Assembly (NCBI GenBank): GCA_036250195.1
Contig: JAVHZZ010000011.1
Coordinates: forward strand, 51,963,311 to 52,027,310
DNA from: Mixophyes australis
Lineage: Eukaryota; Chordata; Amphibia; Anura; Limnodynastidae
DNA length: 64,000 nucleotides
Direction of reading: 5' to 3'
Part shown: positions 45,116-55,225 of the stretch, one piece after another
Numbering within the stretch: the first letter of the stretch is position 1
Layout of the letters: each line of letters begins with the position of its first letter
The notes under the pieces: model-generated
What the model was told of the DNA's origin: nothing
Seen by the model: only the letters and a program-made list of their open reading frames with translations
The model's database searches: none
Translations under genes and position numbers: made by a program

Positions 45116-45200
45116 TTTATTTTTTTGGCTAGCCAATAAAGGTATCACTCCTATAATTCTCTTGCCTTTTTTGACATGAACGTATTTAACTTCACATAGA
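45116..45200 (+). repeat. Shared LTR-end-like fragment, copy 2
   Basis: CTAGCCAATAAAGGTATCAC and following bases match 32848-32935. It lies 300 bp downstream of the gypsy-like gag fragment and may be part of the same element. Confidence 0.6.
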
Positions 45201-45249
45201 TTTTTCTGGCTCAGACTGCAATAAGAAAGAAAAATAAGTTAATCATCAA

Positions 45250-45559
45250 AGGTGCACATTCAGGACTCCATTTTCAATTGGCTTAGCAGGAAATACATCC
45301 AGAGGATGGTTTAGCAGGAAATACATCCAGAGGATAAAACTTAACTTTCATTAATATTGTAAAATATAATATAAAAAAATTAGCGAAATATAGAACAAAG
45401 TGATAAGTTACTTATCAGTTACATATCAGTTACATATCACTTTGTTCCATATTTTGCTAATTTTATACTATATTTTACAATATTAATAAAAGTTAAGTTT
45501 TATCCTCTGGATGTATTTCCTGCTAAACCAATTGAAAATGGAGTCCTGAATGTGCACCT
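45250..45559. mobile_element. Foldback element with arms of about 145 bp
   Basis: The left arm begins AGGTGCACATTCAGGACTCC and the right arm ends GGAGTCCTGAATGTGCACCT, with complementarity continuing inward to about 45405/45425. The left arm carries an extra tandem copy of TTTAGCAGGAAATACATCC and neighbours (about 30 bp). Non-coding. Confidence 0.88.
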
Positions 45560-45635
45560 AAGACAAGAAAGTGGTGGCATTAGGAAACTTGCTAAGGTAC
45601 TACTCAACTTCATAACACTGTTGAGTTATGATAGC

Positions 45636-45752
45636 ACTGGTGATAAATCAAGCTGCGGGTTTGAAAAAGTGGAGATTTTGCCTATTCTAGTTATCATTGT
45701 TATAGGCAACACCTCCACTTTTCAAACCTGCAGCTTGATAAATTTACCCCTC
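45636..45752. mobile_element. Hairpin MITE (GGGGTAAATTTATCAA type)
   Basis: Arms 45647-45685 and 45702-45739 are inverted copies (ATCAAGCTGCGGGTTTGAAA against TTTCAAACCTGCAGCTTGAT, with GTGGAG and TTGCCTAT continuing inward). The right end reads AAATTTACCCC, the terminal phrase of a MITE common in frog genomes (recognition from memory). The left terminus is decayed. Confidence 0.75.
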
Positions 45753-45759
45753 CATGTAA

Positions 45760-48030
45760 AAGCCACTCCCATTTTGATTGTGTATCTGCATTAATGCTCC
45801 ACCATCAAGTAATTTTTCATTTTTCCCTTTTTGCATTCACCTAGAAAACATCTACTTACTACATACACCAAACAGTTCCAATCAGTACTAGTTTCTGTTG
45901 CATATATCACTTTACATGTTAGAGTGGCCAGGGAATGCAGCTACCAATGACCCACCATTGCATTCTGCAGTTTTACACATTATATTTTAGACTGGGTGGG
46001 AATGATAGATTTTGAGGTTAGTCTGCTTTCTTCAAAACCAATAATTCAGTCACATGGTAAGAAGTCAATTAAAAAACTAAAAACAGAACAATTATAAAAG
46101 CAGGTTAAAAATCCCTTTTGGGGGATCAGTTACATATATTTTCTTAAAACCTGGGAACATTACTCTTGCTGTTGTAGTTGCATGACTTTACAGACAGTTT
46201 TCAGTTTGGGATGGGTATTCATTCATAGTGTTACCAACGATAATGTTAAAACAGAACTTGTTTAGAAAATTGATTGCACAGGGTTGCAATGAACACAGAT
46301 TTTCAATGCAGCCTTTCATGGTGAAGTTTTTATTGGATTAATCTTAACTAAACTGCTAGTTTGTCCAGATTTTCCCACATTGGCAATGTTATTATTTTTC
46401 AATGAGTGGACGATTCTAACTTCTTTTGCTATAAAATTAAATTTTCAAACAAAGTATGTTGTAAAAAACATACCAGGCCTTTGTAAAAAAAAATAGTAAA
46501 AATAATTCACAATTTAGTTTTAAAGTTTTATTCAAAAAAGGTCAGGCAATGGTTTAATTTATATCAGGAGTGTATCAGAATTTCTTGAGTTTTTCAGCAT
46601 TAGATGTATATGTAGATAGTTTTCGTGCATAATAGACTATTTTTGCTCTTTGCAAATGATATTTTGCACAGGAATAAAGAAGATTTAGACCGTTTTTAAA
46701 CCTTGAAAGGAGAAAGTTTCTCACAAAGAGTAGATGAGCTTCCCCTGGGAATGAATCTAATTTCTGCATTAATGAAAATGAATGGTGATAAGAGAAAGTA
46801 TAGCTAGAAAAACCCAAAGGAGCTGTGAATCTTCATTGCTGCATGAGTTTTCTCTCGTTTCACACTAGTTAAGTGCACACAGTTGCAACATTTTAATCAT
46901 GGTTGTTATAAATTCTACACTAATATTTCCTTGGGGCCTGCACAATAACTGGCACACATTTCTGGATGAAATGCCAAAGGCAGCCCTAAATGTACTGAAC
47001 TATACAATCGGAAGTCCTGTTATCATAACTCAACAGTGTTAATAAGTGAATGGTTTATCTTCAGACATATGAGTTCTTTCCACTAGAAATTAGACTTCCA
47101 ACTATCGTGAATGATGCCTAGCCCCTTGAAAATATTATTTACCGTTTATATAAAAAGGTGAATATAGATTTTTATTAAATGTTTTTATGGAGACTGCAGA
47201 CTCAGCCAGGCAATCCAAGTTACTCAGTATTGCATTTTGAAAACAGTCGTATCCCCTAACTGTTAATCTGATGTTGAACTGCATAAAACCACATATATGT
47301 TAATTTATTGTTTTTCTTTTGCAGTACTATACATGAATCAGAAATTACTGTCTTTCTTTGTTGTGCCTGACCAATTTATGACACTAATTTACAAGATCTT
47401 CTATGATTATATCAAGGCCTTGTAAGAATACAAGCAGATTGAGCTTTTAACAGAACACAAGTCTCATTAAACTCACATGCAAATTCTTGATTTAGCTTTA
47501 CTGAACAAGATTATTTGAATGAGGTAAAGGCATGAAGAGGAGAAATTTAGGGTGCCTTGTTTTTTTCCATCACCTTTGAGGTAATGGGGACTGGGTTTTA
47601 TCTTACACTGTTAATGGGATCCATTTTGAACCTTCCAGTTCCAGTTTCTAGATTTTGACCAATCTAATTAAAAACAGTGAGGTACACAAAAGTGAAATAT
47701 GTAATACACACATTGTTGCTGTCCCATCACTCTCACTCCCATCACTCTAATTTAAGCTATAAATAAGTGTAAATTGAGCAATATTGTAAGTGAAATGTTT
47801 AAATGAATAAAGGTAAGTGCATTTTCAGGTGAAAACCTACAAAGCTACTGTAGATGCAGTTTGATTTTCTGGGGGCAGATAATTAAAGTAATAATTAGGA
47901 TCTGTAATTTTAGTGGTTTGTAAATGGGCCATAGTGTCTGGTTAATGAATAAAACTTACCTCTAGGCGTTATGCATATAACATAGCATATATTTACATCT
48001 ATAGTAGTCCTGCTGCAGCTGGATTCATAA
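45760..48030. other. Unassigned region, about 2.3 kb
   Basis: AT-rich sequence with no frame over about 80 codons, no terminal repeats and no tandem arrays. The least repetitive-looking part of the window, possibly old intergenic sequence. Confidence 0.5.
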
Positions 48031-48388
48031 GATCTACATAGAGATGGGCGGGTCCGGTTCTCCGAGAACCGAACCCACCCGAACTTTGGGTATCCGAGTA
48101 CCGAGCTGAGCAGCTCGGTACTCTCCCGCCCATTCCGAATCCAAATCGAGGCCGAACGTCATTGTGACGTCGTCGGATCTCGGGGCTCGGTTCTCGCGAT
48201 ACTTCAACTTTATAAATACACGCCTCCACAGCAATCCATCGCCATTTGACAGAGGGAGAGAGCAGGGTGTAGTCACAGGCTAATTAGAGCAGGGACAGAG
48301 AATACAATATTGTTCTTGCAATTGCTCTAACCAAAATCGCTAGTGCAGAGAGGAGGATAGAGGTTTATTATTTTTTCTTCATATTTGG

Positions 48389-49300
48389 CACTCCCCAGCG
48401 CTTTTGGGGTGTCCCCCATAATTGTGCATAAATATTTCTGGCTGTCAAAAGTCATATCTGTCAGCAGTATCTACTAAATAATTTTTAGCACACCTCAGTG
48501 CTTTTGGGGTGTCCTCCCTAATTGTGCATTAATATTTCTGGCTGTCAAAAGTCATTTCTGTCAGCAGTATTTACTAAATAATTTTTAGCACTCCTCAGTG
48601 CTTTTGGGGTGTCCTCCCTAATTGTGCATTAATATTTCTGGCTGTCAAAAGTCATATCTGTCAGCAGTATCTACTAAATAATTTTTAGCACACCTCAGTG
48701 CTTTTGGGGTGTCCTCCCTAATTGTGCATTAATATTTCTGGCTGTCAAAAGTCATATCTGTCAGCAGTATCTACTAAATAATTTGTAGCACTCCTCAGTG
48801 CTTTTGGGGTGTCCTCCCTAATTGTGCATTAATATTTCTGGCTGTCAAAAGTCATATCTGTCAGCAGTATCTACTAAATAATTTTTAGCACACCTCAGTG
48901 CTTTTGGGGTGTCCTCCCTAATTGTGCATTAATATTTCTGGCTGTCAAAAGTCATATCTGTCAGCAGTATCTACTAAATAATTTGTAGCACTCCTCAGTG
49001 CTTTTGGGGTGTCCTCCCTAATTGTGCATTAATATTTCTGGCTGTCAAAAGTCATTTCTGTCAGCAGTATTTACTAAATAATTTTTAGCACTCCTCAGTG
49101 CTTTTGGGGTGTCCTCCCTAATTGTGCATTAATATTTCTGGCTGTCAAAAGTCATATCTGTCAGCAGTATCTACCAAATAATGTTTAGCACTCCTCAGTG
49201 CTTTTGGGGTGTCCTCCCTAATTGTGCATTAATATTTCTGGCTGTCAAAAGTCATATCTGTCAGCAGTATTTACTAAATAATTTTTAGCACTCCCCAGTG
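48389..49300 (+). repeat. Nine 100-bp tandem units
   Basis: CTTTTGGGGTGTCC recurs at 48401, 48501 and every 100 bp to 49201 without an indel. Units differ by a few substitutions (CACC/CTCC, ATATCTG/ATTTCTG, TCTACT/TTTACT, TTTTTAGC/TTTGTAGC) that recur in a partly alternating order, suggesting expansion by two-unit blocks. Confidence 0.96.
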
Positions 49301-49313
49301 GTTTGCGCTCAGA

Positions 49314-49973
49314 ATGGATTCAAAGCAGTCCACATATGATCTGAATGAGCAACCAGGTTCTGTCACCAGTCCTGTTGTTAGTGTTCCCAGTACGTCATCT
49401 GGCCAAGGCGATGTCAAACAACAGAGTGTTTTCAAATTAGTGCAAAAAACAAAAACCAAAAAAAAAATTACTCTATTGAAGCGAAAAAGAAGTGTAACTG
49501 AGCAAAAGTTAAGTGACGATAAAAAAAAAATTGCAAGCATGCCATTCTACACACGCAGTGGCAAAGAGAGAATGAGGCCTTCACCTTTGGCTATTAGTGG
49601 CAGATCCCAAAAAGTTACCCAGCCTACAATTGGTGCACAACTACTGTTACGCGTCAAAGCCGAGCTGCAAGATAACAGTGAGGCATTACAGGAGAATATT
49701 TGCTCTGATTCACAAATGACAACAATCCCTGTGGAGAGTCCATCCAACAGTGGGATGTCTAATCGTGAGCATTCTGCTGATGTGTGCCTTAATAGCCCGA
49801 GTGTAGCCGGTGATACCCAAATTGAGGATGCCACTTTGGAATTAGAAGAGGATGAGGGGGAGATTTGTGTAGGCGACGAGGGCGCTAATGATGATGTTGA
49901 TGATTATGATGCAGACAGATACCAAATTGCCTTTCTCAATTTCTATTTATATTCTAGATTATATAACGGCTGA
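49314..49973 (+). CDS. Unrecognised 219-aa protein inside the hAT-like element
   Basis: Begins with ATG 14 bp after the 100-bp array and runs without lesion. I do not recognise a domain. Visible features: Ser/Thr/Gln-rich N-terminus (residues 1-40), a strongly basic stretch at about 46-65 (KTKTKKKITLLKRKRS) that could be a nuclear localisation signal, a hydrophilic middle, and a strongly acidic segment from about 175 to 205 (LELEEDEGEI, then DDVDDYDAD). The last 20 or so residues are encoded by the first unit of the second tandem array, so the stop lies in repeat DNA. It could be a separated N-terminal exon of a hAT transposase or a captured gene piece. Start choice: first ATG in frame. Confidence 0.55.
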   Translation: MDSKQSTYDLNEQPGSVTSPVVSVPSTSSGQGDVKQQSVFKLVQKTKTKKKITLLKRKRSVTEQKLSDDKKKIASMPFYTRSGKERMRPSPLAISGRSQKVTQPTIGAQLLLRVKAELQDNSEALQENICSDSQMTTIPVESPSNSGMSNREHSADVCLNSPSVAGDTQIEDATLELEEDEGEICVGDEGANDDVDDYDADRYQIAFLNFYLYSRLYNG

Positions 49974-50262
49974 ATAGTTTTCTATTTTACTCCTAGTGGA
50001 GAGAGGATCTGATGCAGACAGATACCAAACTGCCTTTGTCCATTTCAATTTATATTGTACAGTCTATAATGGCTGAATTTTTTAGTATTTTATACAAGTG
50101 GAGGGGGGCCTAGAGAGACAGAAACCAAACTGGCTTTCTCCATGTCAATTAATATTGTACAGTCTATAATGGCTGAATTTTTTGGTATTTTATACAAGTG
50201 GAGGGGGGCCTTGAGAGACAGAAACCAAACTGGCTTTTTCCATTTCTTTACATATTTAACTA
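49905..50262 (+). repeat. Tandem array, about 3.5 units of about 102 bp
   Basis: Units begin with a GACAGA(T)A/A(C)CCAAA phrase (ATACCAAATTGCC, ATACCAAACTGCC, AAACCAAACTGGC twice) followed by TATAATGGCTGAAT and a GTGGAG(G)-rich end. The first unit encodes the C-terminus and stop of the 219-aa ORF. Confidence 0.88.
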
Positions 50263-50644
50263 TAAGTGTAGGGTGTAATATGCATTCAAAGACGATGGCT
50301 GCATTGGCAATATGCATAGATGGAGAGGAAGACAATCTGTTTTGTGTGTAGAATAGGCCTACCAACGAAGAATTAAACTGTTTTTTTGGATGATTTATTA
50401 CCTCAACAATTAGATTACTTGTCTCTAAAACAGTTGGAGCACTAAATTGGGTTAATTTAGGCCCAAAAACATGGATTTTCCAAAAAAATAGCAAAACAAA
50501 ACCAAACAAAACCAAAACCAAAACCAAAACACGCAATGGCGGTTTTGCAAAACCAAAACCAAAACCAAAACACGACAGTAATCCAGATCCAAAACCGAAT
50601 CCAAAACCAAAACACGGGGGTCAGTGACCATCTCTAGATCTACA

Positions 50645-51950
50645 CCCATAAGTTGTTTACTTGGTCCCTGAATTTATCCTGCTTGCACAATGCCAGCAAA
50701 ACTCTTGCCAACTTTATGGGAAGTTGGTGTTTTGTGTTTTATAGGCTACAAAACACTATAGTCATTTTATTATCTTGATTCATTTTGCAGCCCTACCTCA
50801 AGAATATTATACAACCTCAAAAACCAATACAGACTCAATGTTCACTACACTGCCATCATGTCCACTTAAATTCATCTAAATGCTAACCCCAAGTCTCCAT
50901 TTCCAACCATACTGCCCTGTGGTCAGCACACATGTCCCAGAAAATAAGAGTTTCTTTACTCACTCCATAGCTGTGCACTTTCATGATATCAGTATGATTA
51001 TAGGAAGCACCAGCTGCCTTCACTGATTAATAGTGCCATATTCTGTCTCTTTCTTTCAATGAACTTTGATCAGCAGTTTGGAGATTATTGTAGGATAATG
51101 TAGCAGCCGGTGTTACTAACCAATAAAAGCTCTGAATGTAACACTGACAGTATTTATTAGTGATAAATTTTAAAGAATAATTTCACTTTCAAACAAGTGG
51201 TTTTCATTAGTTTCCAAATTACACACAGTGCTGCTGAATACGGTCAGGTGGTTTGATGATATTATTGGTTGATGTGTTGGTGATGTGAATAACTGTGTAA
51301 AGGTAACACAAATGGTTTTGGTCATATGACAGTGTTACAGTAGATAATTGAAAGGTAGTATGGATAAGGCTAGTTCTAGTCACTGTCATAAACAAGCAGC
51401 AATAAACGATACAGCAATGAACAAGATACAAATACATATTGCAAGTGAGCATGTGTGTTGTTCTTATGTCCAAATGTGTGCTGATGTTGCACTGTGTGGA
51501 AACAACTGTTGTAGATTTTTGGTCTCCCAGATAACTTGAATAATGGTAGTGCTGCTGTGATAGTTTAATTAATTCTCGTCTTAATGTATGTACCCAAACG
51601 TGGTGTGTGGGGTTTACCTTAAAGGTATGTTTTCCATGTTTTTCAATTGCAAAATGATGATCCCATTCCTCCGAACTGAGAAGCAGTGAGGTATCTGTGC
51701 ACGTGATCCCGGATCCTTCCTCTGGTGTAGTCTATATGTTAAACTCCCACACAGACTAGAGGGAAAGATAATGATATACATAGTGAAGTTTGTTTTGACA
51801 ATCTCTTCACTGTACATTCAAGGTTAAATTTACATAAAATGCATAGTGTTGCTTCCTTTCATCATGTACCTAAATTACTTAATTTAAACTGTACATGCTT
51901 AACACCAATAATAATAATAATGACACTGACACCAATGTTAGTTTTGGAAG
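50645..51950. other. Unassigned region
   Basis: About 1.3 kb right of the hAT element. AT-rich with only short frames. No repeat family recognised. Confidence 0.5.
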
Positions 51951-52068
51951 AAAGGTCACAGCGGAGAGAGCAGGACAGTCAGCTAAAAGCATATATCAAT
52001 AACGTGGGAGATCACCTTCCCACCGACCCAGGTTAAACCTTATCTATTGACCGGTACTACAGTGACCA

Positions 52069-52559
52069 TTAAACACAAACCGCGTAAGTACCGTCTGCTA
52101 GCAGCAAGCCGACTGCGATGCTCTCCCACCACAGCCGTGAACCTTTAAAGGACTCACGGCCTGCCACCCCTAGAAACCTATAAAGACCACATTCCTGAAT
52201 ACAGTTGCTCGTAAAAAGCCTAATGCCTTCCATCATTAAATGAACTCCATCTGTTCTAAACAGGTGTCCCTTATCCATTGTGAATAGGGGATGATCAACG
52301 ACTGCGCCCTGTAGGGCTCTGATGTTCTGTGTCACATAAACATTAATTTTCTTTACTACTCATGCAGAAGTGACAGGGGGAATCTCCGATCTCCATGACA
52401 ACTGGGGTATAATATAAGACCAACAGATCTTAATCTCCGGCCATTCCACATGAATATACTTCAAATCCTCCTGAATATGAATAATTAAGTCAAGGGATTT
52501 GCCTTTATCCACATCGTTGCCACCTAAATGGAAAACTGCTATATTGGAACAATTCAGGC
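52069..52559 (-). pseudogene. SGNH hydrolase remnant of the second Ngaro copy
   Basis: Sense translation starts abruptly at AVFHLGGNDVDKGKSLDLII (block III), continues IIPQLSWRSEIPP, reaches an in-frame TGA (52360-52362), then resumes in the same frame with GAVVDHPLFT and FRTDGVHLMMEG. The last block keeps both Asp and His, unlike the copy at 39652. Block I with the nucleophile Ser is missing because of the deletion that joins it to RNase H. Confidence 0.82.
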
Positions 52560-52956
52560 CTGTCAGATGGGCGTGTAGAGCCAGAGTTCTGAAGCGCCGC
52601 CAATTAAACCGAGAAAGAGCATTGTCATTGTCTGCACCAGAATCATGGTAAGCACACAAATTGATGTTAAATTCCAGGCATTTCAAAACCAGAACCTGCA
52701 ATAGATTAATCGCTGGTTGTTTGGAGGAGCTCTGTCAATTAATAGCCTGAACCACACCAAGATTGTCACACAAAATGCCACGCTCCTGCAAACAAGTAGC
52801 CGACAATTCTAAGGCTAATACTATAGGGAACAATTCTAACATCAGCAAGTTCCATGTCAAGCCATTAACCCTCCATAAATGAGGCAAAGGGTCGGCACAC
52901 CACTCCCCTTGAAAGAAAGCTCCAGAGCCTTTGGACCCATAAGTGTCTGTGTGCAA
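52560..52956 (-). pseudogene. RNase H remnant of the second Ngaro copy
   Basis: Pieces: THTDTYGSKGSGAFFQGEWC, NLLMLELFPIVLALELSA, and ILCDNLGVVQAIN, then KCLEFNINLCAYHDSGADND and RFNWRRFRTLALHA. These parallel ELFTDASGSQGFGAYLGG, LLELFPIIVAIELWA, CDNLGVVQSVN and RWRRFRELAPQA-type sequence in the intact copy. A stop or shift separates the two frames near 52735. Confidence 0.85.
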
Positions 52957-53196
52957 GTCTAAAGTTTCATTAGAAATTGGTTGGATGGGCCATATTCAAA
53001 TCCCGTTGAAGTGCAAAAGAAAACGCCTTCAAATTCGCAAATCCCCTTTCAGATCTTTGCTCAAATGAATCCGCGCATGATGGCTACTAAAACTTGCCGT
53101 GGCTAATTATAGTTTCCTACAAAAAAGCACCCCATAGGGATAACCAGACATGCAAAATTAAAAGAGCCTGGGAGAGATTGAATTTTATGTAATGTA

Positions 53197-53646
53197 CTAT
53201 AAGGTGAAGGGAGTGTTTCTGCTATCAGAGCTTCTATCTTTTTCATTTTTTTCTAGGGGTAAATGGCAACAGCCAGTTACTGTGCCAGTTTCAATGCCCA
53301 AAAAGGACAGGCATGTGGCGGGACCCTCCGTTTTATCCCAGGCAACTGAAACGCCCAAAATCCAGAACAACTTAAAGGGCATCAGAGCAGAGAGAAGAAT
53401 CTGCCGGCCCTAGGAAAAGGAAATCATCTAAATAGTGTGCTATACCATGATGACCCGTTCCTACTTGCACGCACAAATAAAGAAACAAACTAAAAGCCTC
53501 AAAATACGCACGAGACCAAACAGCCCATTGGAAGACATATGTCAACGTAATAGCCGCCATCTATTTTAAAGCCCATGAATTTGAATGACTCGGGATGAAG
53601 GGGAGAAGCCAAAAAGGAGATTTTATATCTAATTTTTCCATCTGGG
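53197..53646 (-). pseudogene. Reverse transcriptase remnant of the second Ngaro copy, 3' part
   Basis: Begins at the insertion boundary with KLDIKSPFWLLPLHPESFKF (motif A region), then YYVDICLPMGCLVSC (motif B), GIAHYLDDFLFLGPADSS (catalytic LDD) and KTEGPATCLSFLGIETG. These align with the copy at 36677-37560. Frames shift between pieces. Confidence 0.87.
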
Positions 53647-54728
53647 TGTCATGAAAGCCAGATAATGGGAATGGTCCTGACCTCTGCTCAAGTGATAGTC
53701 TACCTCCAGAGAGGTACGGAGTCTAACGGAGGAGAGGTATTCACGAGGGATTCCCGCAAGGGAATATGCTCTTGGCTCTGCTCTCAACCACAGGTCGTGG
53801 TCCTCTAGGGGGCGCAGGGCAGGTAGTATGCGGAACCACCGAGCCACTGTAGGCAGAGAAGGAGTAGTGGTGAGGAGATGCACTGCAGGCAGCAATGGCA
53901 CTGAGATCCACACAGGTGTATAACTCTGGAACTGGACCGATGATGAGCGATGCTCTGCAGTGAAGCCACAGGTCTAGATTGTGAAGTAAGCTAAACCAAT
54001 AAGGCGGTGAAGCGATGAGCTGCAGGAAGCAATAGCACTGAGATCCACACAGGTGTATAACTCTGGAACTGGACCGATGATGAGCGATGCTCTGCAGTGA
54101 AGCCTCAGTTCTAGACTGTGAGGTGAGCTTAACAAAAAGGCGGTGAAGCAATGTGCTGCACAGGAATAGCTGGAAGCGATGAGCTGCACAGGTAAAGCTG
54201 AGTAGTGGTTAGCTGCACAGGTATAGTTGGAAGCGATGAGCTGCACCGGTAACGCTGTGTAGTGGTAAGCTGCACATGTATAGCTAGAAGCGATAAGCTG
54301 CACAGGTATAGCTGGAAGCGCTGCGCTGCACCGGTAATGCTGTGTAGTAGTGAGCTGCAAAGGTATAGCTGGAAGTGATGATATGCACAGGTAACGCTGA
54401 GTAGTGGTAAGCAGCACTAGCCATGATTACAGGAACTACAGAGTAGCTGAACAGGAGTCAGAGGAGTTGCTTCCAATAAGGTAGAGAGATCTGATGATCT
54501 TACACCCATTACACGGAGGAGGGTCCTAATAAAGGGAACTAGCTGCAGATGATCCAATAACTGCTGAGCAGAGGTTTGAAGGTTCCCTGGGTAGCACCTG
54601 TGCAGTACAATAGGAAAGATAGCGCCTGATGGGAGCGGAACGCCAATCTGACCAGCCGACAGCGCTATCCAAGGGAAACCAAGGAACACAATAAACCACA
54701 CGGAATGAAACTGGTGCGATGCTTGATA
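53647..54728. mobile_element. LTR-like insertion with perfect CTGGG duplication
   Basis: 1082 bp starting TGTCATGAAAGCC and ending GCTTGATA, with CTGGG on both sides (53642-53646 and 54729-54733). With the insert and one CTGGG set aside, the surrounding Ngaro reverse transcriptase aligns without gap to the intact copy. TG start and 5-bp duplication suggest a solo LTR whose ACA end has mutated. The interior has a near-exact tandem duplication of about 130 bp (about 53893-54150) and a GAGCTGCACAGGTA minisatellite (54160-54420). Confidence 0.75.
53893..54420. repeat. Tandem duplication of about 130 bp and 28-30-bp minisatellite
   Basis: AACTCTGGAACTGGACCGAT with neighbours occurs at about 53924 and 54059. 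From about 54160 the phrase GATGAGCTGCACAGGTA and variants recurs at roughly 28-30-bp spacing, about nine times. Confidence 0.85.
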
Positions 54729-54733
54729 CTGGG

Positions 54734-55060
54734 CCCCATTCACAAATTCCCTTACTAGTGCCAACGCATCCTCAAACGATTGATATGTCACTGAACAGAC
54801 CTGATCTATAGCGTCATTTTTCCCATGGGGTGTGATAAGTGTTGAATCAAGCGATATTTGCCGACTGTTATCTTAGGGACTATACGGACCGGGAAATGAC
54901 CAAATTGGGTGGAGATGCAAATGGTCCCACCATGCGTTCTAGGCCTAACTACTTCTGGACCTGTTCCATCAGGATGCCCAGATATAAATGTGCAGACAGA
55001 AGGATATTCCCGGTAACTGCCACCGCCCCACCATTGATGGGAAGGCGGAAACCGACTCAA
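54734..55060 (-). pseudogene. Reverse transcriptase remnant of the second Ngaro copy, 5' part
   Basis: Sense pieces include VRIVPKITVGKYRLIQHLSH (compare VGVVPKKAEGKFRLIQHL in the intact copy) and YQSFEDALALVREFVNG (compare YQSFEDALALVLE). A frameshift lies near 54800, and the sequence breaks at the LTR-like insertion. Confidence 0.85.
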
Positions 55061-55225
55061 AAACTCTTGTGAAGGAAGGAGACCCTAGACGCATCGGGGT
55101 AAAGGGATAGCCATTTGAACAGAGTCATTAATATAATGGGGATTTTGCCTTATTCAGCACCTCCTGCCCGGACGACCTCTACTGTGGGACGCACTATTTT
55201 GTGTGCATTCTCAAACAGGATGTGC

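Larger units (their letters stand above)
48039..50636. mobile_element. Non-autonomous hAT-like element carrying a VNTR and a 219-aa ORF
   Basis: 2598 bp. Starts TAGAGATGGGCGGGTCC and ends GGGGGTCAGTGACCATCTCTA, giving a 9-bp core inverted repeat TAGAGATGG. It is flanked by a perfect 8-bp duplication GATCTACA (48031-48038 and 50637-50644), diagnostic of hAT insertion. The interior holds a tandem array (48389-49300), an ORF (49314-49973), a second tandem array (49905-50262) and an AAAACC-rich subterminal region (50490-50620). No transposase core is present. The right terminus matches the start of the decayed hAT at 21325. Confidence 0.92.

Noticed and set aside
48389..49300. CRISPR-like array
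   Set aside because: Units are contiguous 100-bp tandem repeats without unique spacers, inside a eukaryotic hAT element.
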